A DNA stretch of 64,000 bases from Colwellia sp. M166 (GCF_024585285.1 NZ_CP040755.1:1116001-1180000), one strand, 5' to 3'. Shown: positions 35,030 to 45,185, numbered from the stretch's first letter. A program made the numbers and translations. Notes: generated by a model from the sequence alone, not told the origin.

Positions 35030-36999
35030 GATGCTCTCCGTTCTATATTTGCTTGTTCAATAGCGGCTTTACTCGATTGCTCGTTAGCAATAAGTGACGT
35101 TACTTTAAGCTGGGTTTGAATACGGGTTTTGGTGCCATCTTGGAAAACAACCGTGGTATCAATATCAACCACATCTTTGTTGTCATAAATAGCTGAAATA
35201 ATGTCGCCATATTTATCAGCAATAACACCACGACGTACTTTACGCGTACGAGTTAGTTCGCCATCATCAGCATCTAACTCTTTATAAAGCAGTAAGAATT
35301 TATGAATTTTTTGCGACTCAGGTAATGACTCATTAACTCGTGATATTTCTTCCGCGAGCTTGGCATAAACCTCTGGTAACGTAGACAAGTTGGTATAGTT
35401 AGTAAAAGCATAACCACTTTGTTCAGCCCACTTAGCGACAATGCTAAAACGAATACAAATAATCGCCGACAAGTAAGGTTTGTCTTTACCTAAAATCACC
35501 GCTTCACCAATAAAAGATGAAAATTTAAGTTTATTTTCAATATATTGTGGTGAGTACTGGGCGCCATTACTGGTACAAGCAAGATCTTTAATGCGATCAA
35601 TAACCACTAAGTGTCCTGAGGGTTTAAAGTAACCGGCATCACCAGTTTGCATCCAGCCATCAATAACATCGTCGTCATAGGCTTGCTGATTATTTAAGTA
35701 GCCGGTAAACATACCAACCGTTCGAGCAATAATCTCGCCTACGCCAGCTTCATCGGTATTAATCACCTTAATTTCAGCACTATCAAAGGCAACACCGACA
35801 CTGTCATAATCAACATCATCTTCATGGTGAATAGTATAAGCGCCACACATTTCTGTTTGACCATACAGTTGACGTAAAGGTACACCAATGGTTTGGAAAA
35901 ATTTAAAGGTATCTGGGCCCATTGCCGCACCACCTGTAGCTGCTGATTTTAAAAATGAAAAGCCGAGACGATCTCGTAACGCTTTCATTAATAACACTTC
36001 AGCAAACCATGATTTTTTACCTTGTGCTTGGTTTTTTTCAGCAAGTGTCATGGCATAATTGTAGAGTTTGCGTTTCAGTGGCGTTGAGTCCATCATTCGT
36101 GCTTGCACATCAGCTAAAATACCTTCCCAAACACGTGGTGCCAATAGCACAAAACTTGGCCCTATTTCACGTAAATCTGACATTAGGGTTTCTTGTTCTT
36201 CAACAAAATTGACAATTTGACGGGCAATTAGGGCTTGCCCTAACGCGTACACCTGCTCCATGATCCAAGGCAATGGCAGGACAGAAACATAGTTATCACC
36301 GGGCTCTCTGGGATCGGCTCTGAGGTATGAACTACAGTGCTTAACAAAATCGCCACCATTTAGTAGGGCAATTTTAGGCTTAGATGTTGTTCCTGAAGTC
36401 GTACAATAAATCGAGATATCTCCGGGCGTTGTTGCTTCAGTTAGTTGTTTATAACGTTGTGGATTTTCTTTGTCTATCTTCTGACCTAATTGATAAACCG
36501 CATTAATATCAACCAATCTCGCATCTGAATATTTACGCATGCCTCTTGGATCACAATAAACAATAAACTTAACGTTTGGAATATCATTAGCCAGTTCAAG
36601 TAGCTTGTCGCATTGCTCTTCGTTTTCTGCAACAACAACCGTTGCTCCACTACTCTCAAGCAAATAAACAACTTCTTCATGCATAGAGTCTTGATAGATA
36701 CCAATGGAATAACAACGCATTGCATGGGCGGCCACTTCGCCCCAAATCCATTCTGGGCGATTATCACCGAGTAAGGCAATAGCATCACCTTGGCTAACGC
36801 CCATATCCAAGAGCCCTAGGCTCAACCATTTCACTCGATCGTTATAGTCAGTCCAAGTAAACTCGTTCCAAATGCCAAATTCTTTTTCGCGCATCGCAAT
36901 ATCATTTGGCCAATTATTTGCGTTGTGTTGTAAAATTTTCGGGAAAGTGTTCAACGCTCCCATTTCAAAGTCTTTATTCGTTTGGGCCATGGCAACCAT
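35026..36999 (-). CDS. Long-chain acyl-CoA synthetase-like AMP-binding protein
   Basis: 657 residues, an ANL-superfamily enzyme of the FadD15/long-chain type. The P-loop is CTTSGTTSKPKIALL (about 204-218), the A5 motif is LYGQTEMCGAYT, and the A7/A8 region is GWMQTGDAGYFKPSGHLVVIDRIKDL. It adenylates a carboxylate and transfers it to CoA, so imported substrate would be trapped inside the cell. Its start shares one base with the livG-like stop (TAATG) and its end overlaps livH (ATGA). The gene is therefore embedded in the transporter operon, a strong sign of a joint role. Confidence 0.9.
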   Translation of the reverse strand: MVAMAQTNKDFEMGALNTFPKILQHNANNWPNDIAMREKEFGIWNEFTWTDYNDRVKWLSLGLLDMGVSQGDAIALLGDNRPEWIWGEVAAHAMRCYSIGIYQDSMHEEVVYLLESSGATVVVAENEEQCDKLLELANDIPNVKFIVYCDPRGMRKYSDARLVDINAVYQLGQKIDKENPQRYKQLTEATTPGDISIYCTTSGTTSKPKIALLNGGDFVKHCSSYLRADPREPGDNYVSVLPLPWIMEQVYALGQALIARQIVNFVEEQETLMSDLREIGPSFVLLAPRVWEGILADVQARMMDSTPLKRKLYNYAMTLAEKNQAQGKKSWFAEVLLMKALRDRLGFSFLKSAATGGAAMGPDTFKFFQTIGVPLRQLYGQTEMCGAYTIHHEDDVDYDSVGVAFDSAEIKVINTDEAGVGEIIARTVGMFTGYLNNQQAYDDDVIDGWMQTGDAGYFKPSGHLVVIDRIKDLACTSNGAQYSPQYIENKLKFSSFIGEAVILGKDKPYLSAIICIRFSIVAKWAEQSGYAFTNYTNLSTLPEVYAKLAEEISRVNESLPESQKIHKFLLLYKELDADDGELTRTRKVRRGVIADKYGDIISAIYDNKDVVDIDTTVVFQDGTKTRIQTQLKVTSLIANEQSSKAAIEQANIERRAS

Positions 37000-37835
37000 T
37001 AGCTTACCTCCTCTGACTTAGTTTGTTGCTCTACTGAAGCTTCCTCATCCTCTTCGCCTTCTTCAAGCCCTAAATAAGCTCGCTTAACATAAGGATCAGC
37101 CATCACTTCTTCAGGTAAACCACAAATCAGTTTTCTACCAAAATCGAGTACCATCACTTCATGAGAAATATCCATGACCACACCCATATCATGCTCAATC
37201 ATGACTACGGTAATACCAAACTCTTCATTTAAATCAAGAATATATCTCGCCATATCCTCTTTCTCTTCTAAGTTCATTCCGGCCATAGGTTCATCAAGAA
37301 GAATTAACTTAGGGTTTAATGCCATTGCCCGTGCTAGTTCGACACGTTTGCGCAGACCATAAGATAAGGTACCGGCGATAGATTTTCGAATATGGGAAAT
37401 TTCTAAAAAGTCAATAACTTCTTCCACTTTTCGACGATGTTCTAGTTCTTCTTTTTGTGCGCCAGATGCCCAATATAATGGCCCGGTAAGCCAGTTATTT
37501 TTTAGTAGATGATGACGTCCAACCATAATATTATCGAGCACTGACATATGGCCAAACAAAGCTAAATTTTGAAAAGTACGGCCCATACCAAGATCTGCTC
37601 GGTCATTGGGACGTAAACCCGTGACGTTCTTACCATCAAAGCTGATATTGCCACTGTTCGGTTGATAACGGCCAGAAATGCAATTAAGCATTGAGGTTTT
37701 GCCCGCACCATTGGGCCCGATAATAGAAAACACTGAGCCTTTTTTTACTGAAAAGCTAACATCGGTTAAGGCTTTAACACCGCCAAACGCGAGCGATATT
37801 TGCTCTATATTGAGTATCGACGCAGTCATACTCAA
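36999..37835 (-). CDS. Liv-type ABC transporter ATP-binding protein (LivG-like)
   Basis: 278 residues. Walker A GPNGAGKTSML (about 39-49), signature LSYGLRKRVELA (with Y in place of the usual second G) and Walker B LILLDEPMAGMN. The C-terminal tail is strongly acidic (EEGEEDEEASVEQ), an unusual addition. First gene of the minus-strand operon; GAGG lies upstream of its ATG. A terminator behind the porin gene (37885-37911) separates it from the porin transcript. Confidence 0.9.
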   Translation of the reverse strand: MSMTASILNIEQISLAFGGVKALTDVSFSVKKGSVFSIIGPNGAGKTSMLNCISGRYQPNSGNISFDGKNVTGLRPNDRADLGMGRTFQNLALFGHMSVLDNIMVGRHHLLKNNWLTGPLYWASGAQKEELEHRRKVEEVIDFLEISHIRKSIAGTLSYGLRKRVELARAMALNPKLILLDEPMAGMNLEEKEDMARYILDLNEEFGITVVMIEHDMGVVMDISHEVMVLDFGRKLICGLPEEVMADPYVKRAYLGLEEGEEDEEASVEQQTKSEEVS

Positions 37836-37884
37836 CCTCCTAAATTCAAGTGGGGGAATAAAATTCTATTGCGACTAACGCTTC

Positions 37885-37911
37885 AAAAAAGAGAGGGGGC
37901 AAGCCCCCTCC
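37885..37911 (-). terminator. Rho-independent terminator after the porin gene
   Basis: GAGGGGGC and GCCCCCTC form a GC-rich 8-bp stem with a two-base loop at 37894-37911. On the minus strand it is followed by TCTTTTTTG. It lies 62 bases after the porin stop codon and just upstream of the livG-like gene. Confidence 0.85.
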
Positions 37912-37972
37912 CAAAACGTAACAACGATTAGGAAAGTTACGTGAGCTTCAAGCAGTAGAACGGGATAAAAAA

Positions 37973-39013
37973 TTACAGCATGTATCGCATAGTTGCTTGC
38001 ACATAGTTAGAGTCTTTATCTAACTCATCAATGGAAAAGTTACCCACTTCGATACCAACAGCGAGTTCTTTGGTTAAGTCTTGAAATAAATTAACTCCCC
38101 ATTGTGTACGTTCTCGGTCAGAAACATCACCTTCAACTTTGCCGTACAATACCGTTGAACGTAGTGTTTCATTCCAAAAGTGACGGTAAGCTACTAGCAC
38201 TGAGGTGACATCTTCAACTTCTTCATCATAAAGATCTTTTACTGCCGCAACACCAACATAACGGCCTAATTCCCCCTGATGGAATTGAAAGCGAATATCA
38301 TCTTTGTCGCCCGTTTTAATGCGACCAGCAACTGAAGCGCCAAATGCCGATTCACTGTTACCTAATGTGGTATTTAACTGTCGAGCTAAACCCGATACAG
38401 ACACACTGCCCCAGTCACCTTTAAAGTTATATCGTGCAATAACGTCAGGCACGCTATCATTTGCAGTATCGCCGCCCCAACTTTCAGGGTTTTCTAACGA
38501 CACTTGAAAATCGCCAACGTTATAACGTACTTGACCTTGACGAATAAAAACTAAGCCGGTTGTCGCACCAGCAAAATCTGCTGACTCAGGAATAGCACTG
38601 GTATTCATAAAAGTGGACCATGTTTGACCGACGGTTAAATCTTTGTATTTAACGAAGGCATGACGAATACGAGGATTTGCTGAGTTAGACACTATTTCAT
38701 TACCACCACCGCCCCAAAAATCCATTTCAATAAAGCCCATGACGTCGCCATGAACATATTTAGTGTTAAAGCGTGTTTCATTAGCAAAAATCTTAAATTG
38801 TGAGGCATCTTGCGAAAGCGCGGCACCATCACCGATCCAGAAATCTTTATAGGCAACATCACCATCAACATAGCGAGCATCAATTTTGATATAACCGCCA
38901 AAAGTTAATTTATCATTGTCTGTTACGTCAATTTCATAACCAGCAATTGCAGAACTTGTTGCCGCCATAAACGAAGATGCGAGTAATAATTTTTTATAGT
39001 TTGAGTTAAACAT
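37973..39013 (-). CDS. DcaP-type trimeric outer-membrane porin
   Basis: 346 residues with a signal peptide (1-24, cleavage after AIA). The mature barrel begins YEIDVTDNDKLTFGGYIKID and ends in an aromatic strand (ATMRYML). Motifs such as ETRFNTKY and MGFIEMDFWGGGG (in the DcaP-like region) and VGQTWSTFM match the DcaP family, whose members pass negatively charged dicarboxylates and similar acids. Position next to an acid-importing ABC operon and divergent from the sensor kinase gene supports a role in carboxylate uptake. A 19-bp shared element lies 87 bases upstream. Confidence 0.82.
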   Translation of the reverse strand: MFNSNYKKLLLASSFMAATSSAIAGYEIDVTDNDKLTFGGYIKIDARYVDGDVAYKDFWIGDGAALSQDASQFKIFANETRFNTKYVHGDVMGFIEMDFWGGGGNEIVSNSANPRIRHAFVKYKDLTVGQTWSTFMNTSAIPESADFAGATTGLVFIRQGQVRYNVGDFQVSLENPESWGGDTANDSVPDVIARYNFKGDWGSVSVSGLARQLNTTLGNSESAFGASVAGRIKTGDKDDIRFQFHQGELGRYVGVAAVKDLYDEEVEDVTSVLVAYRHFWNETLRSTVLYGKVEGDVSDRERTQWGVNLFQDLTKELAVGIEVGNFSIDELDKDSNYVQATMRYML

Positions 39014-39100
39014 CTAGCTAATCCCCCTTGTATTTTTTGTTCGTTCAATATTAGACACGTCGAAAAAATCAACAATTGGAAATAAGGCTTAGCACCTTCC

Positions 39101-39119
39101 ACTTAGTCCTTTAGTCTAG
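39101..39119 (+). promoter_or_regulatory. 19-bp shared element, kinase/porin intergenic copy
   Basis: ACTTAGTCCTTTAGTCTAG. On the other strand it holds a direct repeat GACTAA-AG-GACTAA with an 8-base period. An identical copy lies at 48191-48209 in inverted absolute orientation. Relative to the downstream two-component gene the orientation is the same, and the distance is nearly the same (119 and 124 bases to the start codon). I infer a binding site for the LuxR-type response regulator. Confidence 0.6.
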
Positions 39120-39180
39120 TGCTATGTTGTTTGACTTGTGACGAAAAATGGCAAGCGCTAAGATGAAGAAAAATAGCAGT

Positions 39181-39206
39181 TTTAACCTGAATTAATTCAG
39201 GTTAAA
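39181..39206. promoter_or_regulatory. 26-bp perfect palindrome upstream of the hybrid kinase gene
   Basis: TTTAACCTGAATT followed directly by its exact reverse complement, ending 32 bases before the ATG at 39239. With no loop and no T run it is a better fit to an operator for a dimeric repressor than to a terminator. The protein that would bind it is unknown. Confidence 0.55.
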
Positions 39207-39238
39207 GTGAATGAAATTGGCGTAGTTGCAAGGGTAAT

Positions 39239-42200
39239 ATGTTTTCTAATTGGTTACTGGTAAGTGTCAGTATTGGCTACATAATTTTACTCTTTCTTAT
39301 TGCTTATTTAGGTGGTAAATATCGTCATAAATTAGTTGAGAAACAGCATGCCGTTATCTATGCCCTTTCACTTGGGGTTTACTGTACGTCATGGGGATTT
39401 TTAGGCACCTCGGCACAAGCAGCTAAGGGCTCATTTACCTACATTTCGGTGTATTTAGGCCCGATATTACTGTTTGTTTTTGCTTGGCCGTTTATCCAAC
39501 GGATGATCAAAACCTGTTTAAAGCTCAAAATCACGTCTATTGCCGATTTACTTTCTGCGCGTTTTGGAAAGTCGCAAAGCTTAGCCTTTATTGTTACGGT
39601 GGTAGCGCTTATTGGCACCCTGCCCTATATCGCTCTACAGCTCAAAGCTATTGTTTACTCCTACAAAATATTACAACAAAATCAAGACTTTCCGGTTTGG
39701 CAATTAGGCTTGATTGTCAGCACTATTCTTGCTGGTTTTACTATTATTTTTGGTATTAGAACCATTGATGTTACCGAACGACATCCTGGGGTGATGATCG
39801 CCATCGCGTTCGAGTCAGCTGTCAAACTTATTGCCTTTTTAATGGTCGGCATTTTTGTCTCATTTTTTATCTATGATTCCCCCGCCGAAATTTGGCGATT
39901 ATCACAAAGTCATGTTTCATTTAGTCAGCAATTTGAGAGCAGCAATCTCATAAACATGGTTGGTTTGCTCATTATTGTGATGTCAGCCTGCCTTTGCTTA
40001 CCTCGCCAATTTCAAGTAATGTTTGTTGAAATTAAAGAGCAAAAAAATAGTAATTTAGCCCGTTGGTGGCTGCCAGCTTATATTCTGGTATTTGCTTTTT
40101 TTGCCGGCCCAATAGGACTTGCCGGGACACTAAATTATGGTCAATCTCTAGAGCCTGACGCTTATGTTTTATTTTTACCTGCTTACAATGGCCAAGTGTG
40201 GTTGTCATTATTTGCTTTTCTCGGCGCGGTTTCTGCCGCAAGCTCGATGGTAATTGTTTCAACAATTGCCCTAAGCACGATGCTAAGTAACGAAATTGTA
40301 TTTCCGCTCATGTTTAAGTTATCACCACAAAAACAACATGACTTTCTACACTTTCAATCTCGTTTATTACGTATTCGTAAAGCCTTAGTCATCACCGTAA
40401 TTACCTTAAGTTACGGCATGTTGTTATTATCGCCACCGGATACGCTTTCTTCTTTGGGTGAAGTGGCTTTTGGCGCAATCGCCCAAATTGGTCCGGCATT
40501 AGTTGCGGCTTTTTTCTGGCGACGAGCAACACAAAAAGGCGTACTTTGGGGTATAACCAGTGGTTTTTCTATTTGGATTTTATTTAACTTATTACCTCAA
40601 TTAGGCTTTTATGCTCATCCATTAGCAAATTCAACATTTGCCGCCACTACGGTTATGACGCTATTTGGCCTATTTATTAACATAGTCGTGCTGGTAATCG
40701 TTTCTTTGTTCACTCGACAAAGCATACGCGAGGAAATGCAAAGTAAATTTTTCTACAAACAAGACAAACGCCCGCAATCCCATTTACCTAAACAACCAAG
40801 AATTGACATTCGAGAGTTAGAATATTTAGTTGCGCGCTTTATTGGCCAAGAAAAAGCTGCAGAGTGTTTTGAAGCATTTAATTCCGTACACAAAAATAAA
40901 AAACAAAAAAGCTATAATGAAGCGTTAATATTTCATGCTGAACATACTCTTGCCAGTGTGATGGGCTCAGCTTCAGCAAAACTGGTTATTTCATTTGCCG
41001 TTGGTGGACGTGATATCGCCTTTGATCAAGTGGTTAAAATTGTCGAAGACAACTCGACCCAACAATTAGAATTTAGTCGCTCGGTTTTACAAGGCGCAAT
41101 TGAGAACACCAGCGAAGGTATTTCGGTTATTGACGGTAATTTAAACTTAGTTGCTTGGAATAAACAGTACTTAGATATTTTTAATTACCCACAAGACTTT
41201 ATTTATATTGGCTGCCCTATTAGCCAACTCATTCGATATAATCTTAATAATCAAAAACGTTATGTACACGACATCGAATCACAGGTACAAAAGCGTTTAC
41301 AATATATTCGAGCAGGCAGCAAACATAAGTCAGAACGAAAACTCTCAAATGGTAAAATTATTAACATTGAAGGTAACCCGATCCCTGGTGGCGGCTTTGT
41401 GATGATTTTTTCCGATATTACCGAATATCGTCGAGCAGAAAAATACCTAAAAGAAGAAAACACTGACCTTGAGAGTCGAGTGTTAACACGAACAAAAGAA
41501 CTAGAACAAGCAAACGTTGAACTGGAAAAAGCGAACCAAGACTTAGCCAATGCACAGTTAAAAGCAGAACAGGCACACTTGAAAAAAAGCCAGTATTTAC
41601 GGGCTTGTAGCCATGATTTATTACAGCCATTATCTGCCGCTCGCTTATTCTCTTCCGCGGTCAGTTTAAGTTCTAAAGTATCAAAACAAGAACGAGAGCA
41701 AATCAAAAAAATTGATACTTCACTGGAAATTGCTAATAATTTATTATTAGATTTAAATGAAATAGCACGTATTGAGAGTGGTAATATTAGCCCTGATTTG
41801 TCGACCTTTACTGTTGAACGGCTGTTTTCTATGCTGCATTCGGAGTTCTCAGCACTGACCAAAGATTATCATATTGATTTTCATTGCTGTTCTAGCAACT
41901 TATATATCAGAAGTGATTTCACTCTCTTATCACGCATTATTCAAAATTTTCTCAGTAATGCCTTTCGCTATGCTAACAACGGAAAAGTACTGCTCGGTTG
42001 TCGTCGTCAAGGCAACTATCTTTGCCTACAAGTTTTAGATAACGGACCTGGTATACCTGAAGACAAACAACAACAAGTGTTTGAACAATTCACGCAATTA
42101 TCAACAAAGTTAGTTGGTCCTAAGGGGCTAGGCTTAGGTTTGAATATTGCGCAAAGTTTAGCTGAAATTTTACATCATGAGCTGGGCTTAACATCAAAAG

Positions 42201-42781
42201 CGGGTCATGGCTGTCTATTTAGCGTCAGCGTTCCAATAGTAGCAGCACCGCCACGACAACAAGCTAAACCAATACGCGCAAGCACCACTTTACAAGGCGT
42301 TAGTGTTTTATGTATTGATAATGAAGCTGCTGTGTTGTCAGGAATGAATGACTTATTGTCAGCATGGAAATGTAAGGTTTACAGTGCTATCAGTGCTGAA
42401 CAAGCCATTGAGATTTATCTACAGCACGAAGAAGCGATCGATATTGTTTTAGTTGATTATCAATTAGCCACAGAAAATACTACCAACGTACAGCCTACCG
42501 AGCAGGCTTTCAAACCGATGCAAAATAATAGCGAACGTCATGATATCGCGAACTTCAATGGTATCGAGTTGATCAAATATTTGCGGGCCAAAAGCCACTA
42601 TCCTTTACCGGCTATTTTAATCACCGCCACAACCGACGAAAGCGTTTTAGCACAGGCGCAACAAGCCGACATTGGTTATCTAAGAAAAATAGTTAAACCG
42701 ATATCTTTACGAGCACTGATGAGCTCTTTACTCACCAAAGAACTCGAAAGAAACTATATTCCTGATAACTTTAAGCTATAG
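39239..42781 (+). CDS. Symporter-fused hybrid sensor histidine kinase (CrbS/MxtR type)
   Basis: 1180 residues. A sodium:solute symporter (SLC5-like) domain with about 13 membrane segments covers 1-500, and a linker domain follows (about 525-610). A PAS domain is at about 615-735 (NTSEGISVIDGNLNLVAWN) and a coiled coil at about 737-785. The HisKA phospho-site is H792 in CSHDLLQPL. The HATPase has DNGPGIPEDK and GLGLGLNIA. A C-terminal receiver domain has D1073 in LVDYQL. This architecture is that of CrbS (Vibrio) and MxtR (Pseudomonas), which with a LuxR-type regulator control acetyl-CoA synthetase and acetate use. The signal here is inferred. Confidence 0.88.
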   Translation: MFSNWLLVSVSIGYIILLFLIAYLGGKYRHKLVEKQHAVIYALSLGVYCTSWGFLGTSAQAAKGSFTYISVYLGPILLFVFAWPFIQRMIKTCLKLKITSIADLLSARFGKSQSLAFIVTVVALIGTLPYIALQLKAIVYSYKILQQNQDFPVWQLGLIVSTILAGFTIIFGIRTIDVTERHPGVMIAIAFESAVKLIAFLMVGIFVSFFIYDSPAEIWRLSQSHVSFSQQFESSNLINMVGLLIIVMSACLCLPRQFQVMFVEIKEQKNSNLARWWLPAYILVFAFFAGPIGLAGTLNYGQSLEPDAYVLFLPAYNGQVWLSLFAFLGAVSAASSMVIVSTIALSTMLSNEIVFPLMFKLSPQKQHDFLHFQSRLLRIRKALVITVITLSYGMLLLSPPDTLSSLGEVAFGAIAQIGPALVAAFFWRRATQKGVLWGITSGFSIWILFNLLPQLGFYAHPLANSTFAATTVMTLFGLFINIVVLVIVSLFTRQSIREEMQSKFFYKQDKRPQSHLPKQPRIDIRELEYLVARFIGQEKAAECFEAFNSVHKNKKQKSYNEALIFHAEHTLASVMGSASAKLVISFAVGGRDIAFDQVVKIVEDNSTQQLEFSRSVLQGAIENTSEGISVIDGNLNLVAWNKQYLDIFNYPQDFIYIGCPISQLIRYNLNNQKRYVHDIESQVQKRLQYIRAGSKHKSERKLSNGKIINIEGNPIPGGGFVMIFSDITEYRRAEKYLKEENTDLESRVLTRTKELEQANVELEKANQDLANAQLKAEQAHLKKSQYLRACSHDLLQPLSAARLFSSAVSLSSKVSKQEREQIKKIDTSLEIANNLLLDLNEIARIESGNISPDLSTFTVERLFSMLHSEFSALTKDYHIDFHCCSSNLYIRSDFTLLSRIIQNFLSNAFRYANNGKVLLGCRRQGNYLCLQVLDNGPGIPEDKQQQVFEQFTQLSTKLVGPKGLGLGLNIAQSLAEILHHELGLTSKAGHGCLFSVSVPIVAAPPRQQAKPIRASTTLQGVSVLCIDNEAAVLSGMNDLLSAWKCKVYSAISAEQAIEIYLQHEEAIDIVLVDYQLATENTTNVQPTEQAFKPMQNNSERHDIANFNGIELIKYLRAKSHYPLPAILITATTDESVLAQAQQADIGYLRKIVKPISLRALMSSLLTKELERNYIPDNFKL

Positions 42782-42923
42782 CAAGATAGTAGGCACTGAC
42801 GACGTATAGGATAGCGAAAAATGCTGACGTTAATGTAACTTTACTTGTGCTTAGATAACTTGCCCATTAATTTATTAGTTTTCATAGCGCTGATTAAAAT
42901 TAATAACAGTACCTTGAGGTGGC

Positions 42924-43835
42924 TCAATTAGCCATATCGTGCTGTATTTCATTGGTAGCCATTAAAGCAATCTCAGCAAACGCTCGCACTGTCGCACTAT
43001 GATTGTGCTTTTTATATTGAATCTGCAATGGTATTTGCGTATCAACATGGTCTAAAGTCATAAAATGACAGCCCTCGCTATATAATTTTCGTATACAGTA
43101 AGGCCCGATAGCCACACCTAAACCGGCAGCAACTTCGGTCACTAATGTTTGCATGTGCCTCGGCTGGCTAATGATATTGGGCGAAAAACCCGCTTGTTTG
43201 CACCGTATGATGATTTCATCAAATAGCCCAAGTGCCTCATCACGCTTAAACAGTATAAAATGCTCGTCTTTCAGCTGAGCTAAGTTGATGGTTTGTTTAT
43301 CTGCCAGCTGATGATTTGTATTAACAATGGCCACGAGTTTATCAATATAAATATTATGGCTAATAAACTCGTCACTAATTGAATTCTGTAAAGGCCTTGA
43401 AAAAGCAACATCTATTCGCTCATCTGTCAAAGCCTCAATCTGCTCGGTTACTGTCATTTCAAACAAGGTGATATGCACTTGCGGAAATTGTGAGCGATAA
43501 GCATGAACGAGAGTCGCCATAAACGATAAACAGGCAGAGCCTAAATAAGCAATATTAAGAGTCCCCACTTGGCCATTATGTGCAAGTTTAACTTGTGTTT
43601 TTGCATGCTCTGTTAGAGATAAAATGGCCGTAGCATCTTTTAATAATTGCTCGCCCGCCTCGGTAATGCTTACCTCTCGAGAGTTACGGTTAAACAAATT
43701 CACGCCAAGTTCATTCTCTAATGCCGAAATATGACGGCTAACCGCGGGTTGTACGGTATGTAACTCGCGCGCTGCCGCTGAAAAACTTTTATATTTAGCG
43801 ACTGTAATAAAGCTTTTTAATATTTTTATATCCAT
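42924..43835 (-). CDS. LysR-type transcriptional regulator
   Basis: 303 residues. The N-terminal helix-turn-helix (FITVAKYKSFSAAARELHTVQPAVSRHISALE, about 9-40) is followed by the LysR effector domain (about 90-295). It is divergent from the MFS transporter gene with 177 bases between, the standard arrangement for a regulator of its neighbour. The intergenic region is very AT-rich. The likely target is the MFS gene; the inducer is unknown. Confidence 0.9.
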   Translation of the reverse strand: MDIKILKSFITVAKYKSFSAAARELHTVQPAVSRHISALENELGVNLFNRNSREVSITEAGEQLLKDATAILSLTEHAKTQVKLAHNGQVGTLNIAYLGSACLSFMATLVHAYRSQFPQVHITLFEMTVTEQIEALTDERIDVAFSRPLQNSISDEFISHNIYIDKLVAIVNTNHQLADKQTINLAQLKDEHFILFKRDEALGLFDEIIIRCKQAGFSPNIISQPRHMQTLVTEVAAGLGVAIGPYCIRKLYSEGCHFMTLDHVDTQIPLQIQYKKHNHSATVRAFAEIALMATNEIQHDMAN

Positions 43836-44012
43836 AACTTGCTCATGCCTAGCTGTGTTTAATGTCGGCTTTTAAATGGTTTTAAAACCTTCATTCGGTA
43901 TTAAAAACTCATTTATACGTATTTTATATAGATTCAATAAAATATTATTATTTTTGTTATACATCAATAAACCCTATCATTCAAAGATGATTTATTTTAC
44001 TAAGATAAAGAA

Positions 44013-45185
44013 ATGAATGTGTCAGAGCACAACCAGCCATTAAGTCGTTTTATTTTATTGCTGATGACAACGGCAATAACGGCAACAGTAGCTAACCTAT
44101 ATTACAGCCAACCGATTTTACCGTTAATTGCCCATGAATTTCGCTTAACGGATTGGCAACTCGGTAGTATCCCAGCCTTAACGCAACTGGGTTATGCTTT
44201 TGCGTTGTTATTTATTTCGCCTTTAGGAGATTCAATTCCTCGTCGACGTTTAATTAACATTTTGTCTGGCTTGTTAATTGTCGCTTGCAGCGCTGCCGTT
44301 ATAGCACCAAACTTGCCGACATTACTCGTGGCGGTATTTTTAATTGGTGTCAGTGCCAATATCACCCAACAGTTAATTCCATTTGCCGCTTCAATGGTCT
44401 CTGCCGACAAAAAAGGTGCAACGCTTGGTACCTTAATGATGGGCTTAACGGTGGGCATTTTACTATCAAGAACTGTCAGTGGATTTATGGCTGAAAACTT
44501 TAGCTGGCGTAGTGTGTTTATTATGTCTGCCGGTTTAGCGGTTGTATTTGGTATCTTACTGTCTATATTTTTACCGACCAATAAACCACAAACTAATTTA
44601 CGTTACTTGCCCTTACTTAAAAGTACTTTGAGTTTATTTTCGAAACATAAATCATTAAAAATATTCACCCTGACAGGTGCATGTTGGTTCGCCTCCTTCA
44701 ATGTACTTTGGGCAACACTGGCTATTTATATCAGCGATGCTCCCTTTAATTACAATGCAGAGCAAGCGGGTTTATTTGGAATTATTGCCTTAGCTGGCGT
44801 TATTGGTGCCAAATCTTCAGGTAAGTGGGTCAATTCGTTAGGATCTAAAAAGTTAGTTATGATGGTATTGGCGCTAGCGGCTATTGGTTTCACAATTACA
44901 GGCGTGTTTTCTGGCAACCTAATAGCATTAATTGTGGGTATTATTTTAATCGACTTTGCCATTTTTAGTGCACAAGTAGCTAATCAGGTACGTGTATTCA
45001 GTATTGACCCAAGCGCACAAAGCCGTATAAACGGAATTTACATGTTGGGCTACTATATCGGCGGTGCATTGGGCTCCGTGATCGGCGTAAAAGCATTCGC
45101 AATGTACCAATGGCCAGGCGTTGTTGCTGTGAGTGTTTTATTAATTTCACTCAGTGCACTATTTAACGCTTTTGCAAAGAAATAA
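44013..45185 (+). CDS. MFS transporter (DHA1-like efflux)
   Basis: 390 residues with 12 membrane segments. The motif LGDSIPRRRLI (about 71-81) in loop 2-3 is the MFS signature A in degenerate form. LPLIAHEFRLTDWQLGSIPALTQLGYA near the start is typical of the YnfM/YgaY-like drug efflux group. It is controlled in all likelihood by the divergent LysR protein. The exported compound cannot be read from the sequence. Confidence 0.85.
   Translation: MNVSEHNQPLSRFILLLMTTAITATVANLYYSQPILPLIAHEFRLTDWQLGSIPALTQLGYAFALLFISPLGDSIPRRRLINILSGLLIVACSAAVIAPNLPTLLVAVFLIGVSANITQQLIPFAASMVSADKKGATLGTLMMGLTVGILLSRTVSGFMAENFSWRSVFIMSAGLAVVFGILLSIFLPTNKPQTNLRYLPLLKSTLSLFSKHKSLKIFTLTGACWFASFNVLWATLAIYISDAPFNYNAEQAGLFGIIALAGVIGAKSSGKWVNSLGSKKLVMMVLALAAIGFTITGVFSGNLIALIVGIILIDFAIFSAQVANQVRVFSIDPSAQSRINGIYMLGYYIGGALGSVIGVKAFAMYQWPGVVAVSVLLISLSALFNAFAKK

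Noticed and set aside
41260..41862. 200-codon minus-strand open frame inside the hybrid kinase gene
   Set aside because: Antisense to the PAS, coiled-coil and HisKA region, which is clearly coding. The translation is Ser/Arg/Cys-rich with no recognised domain.
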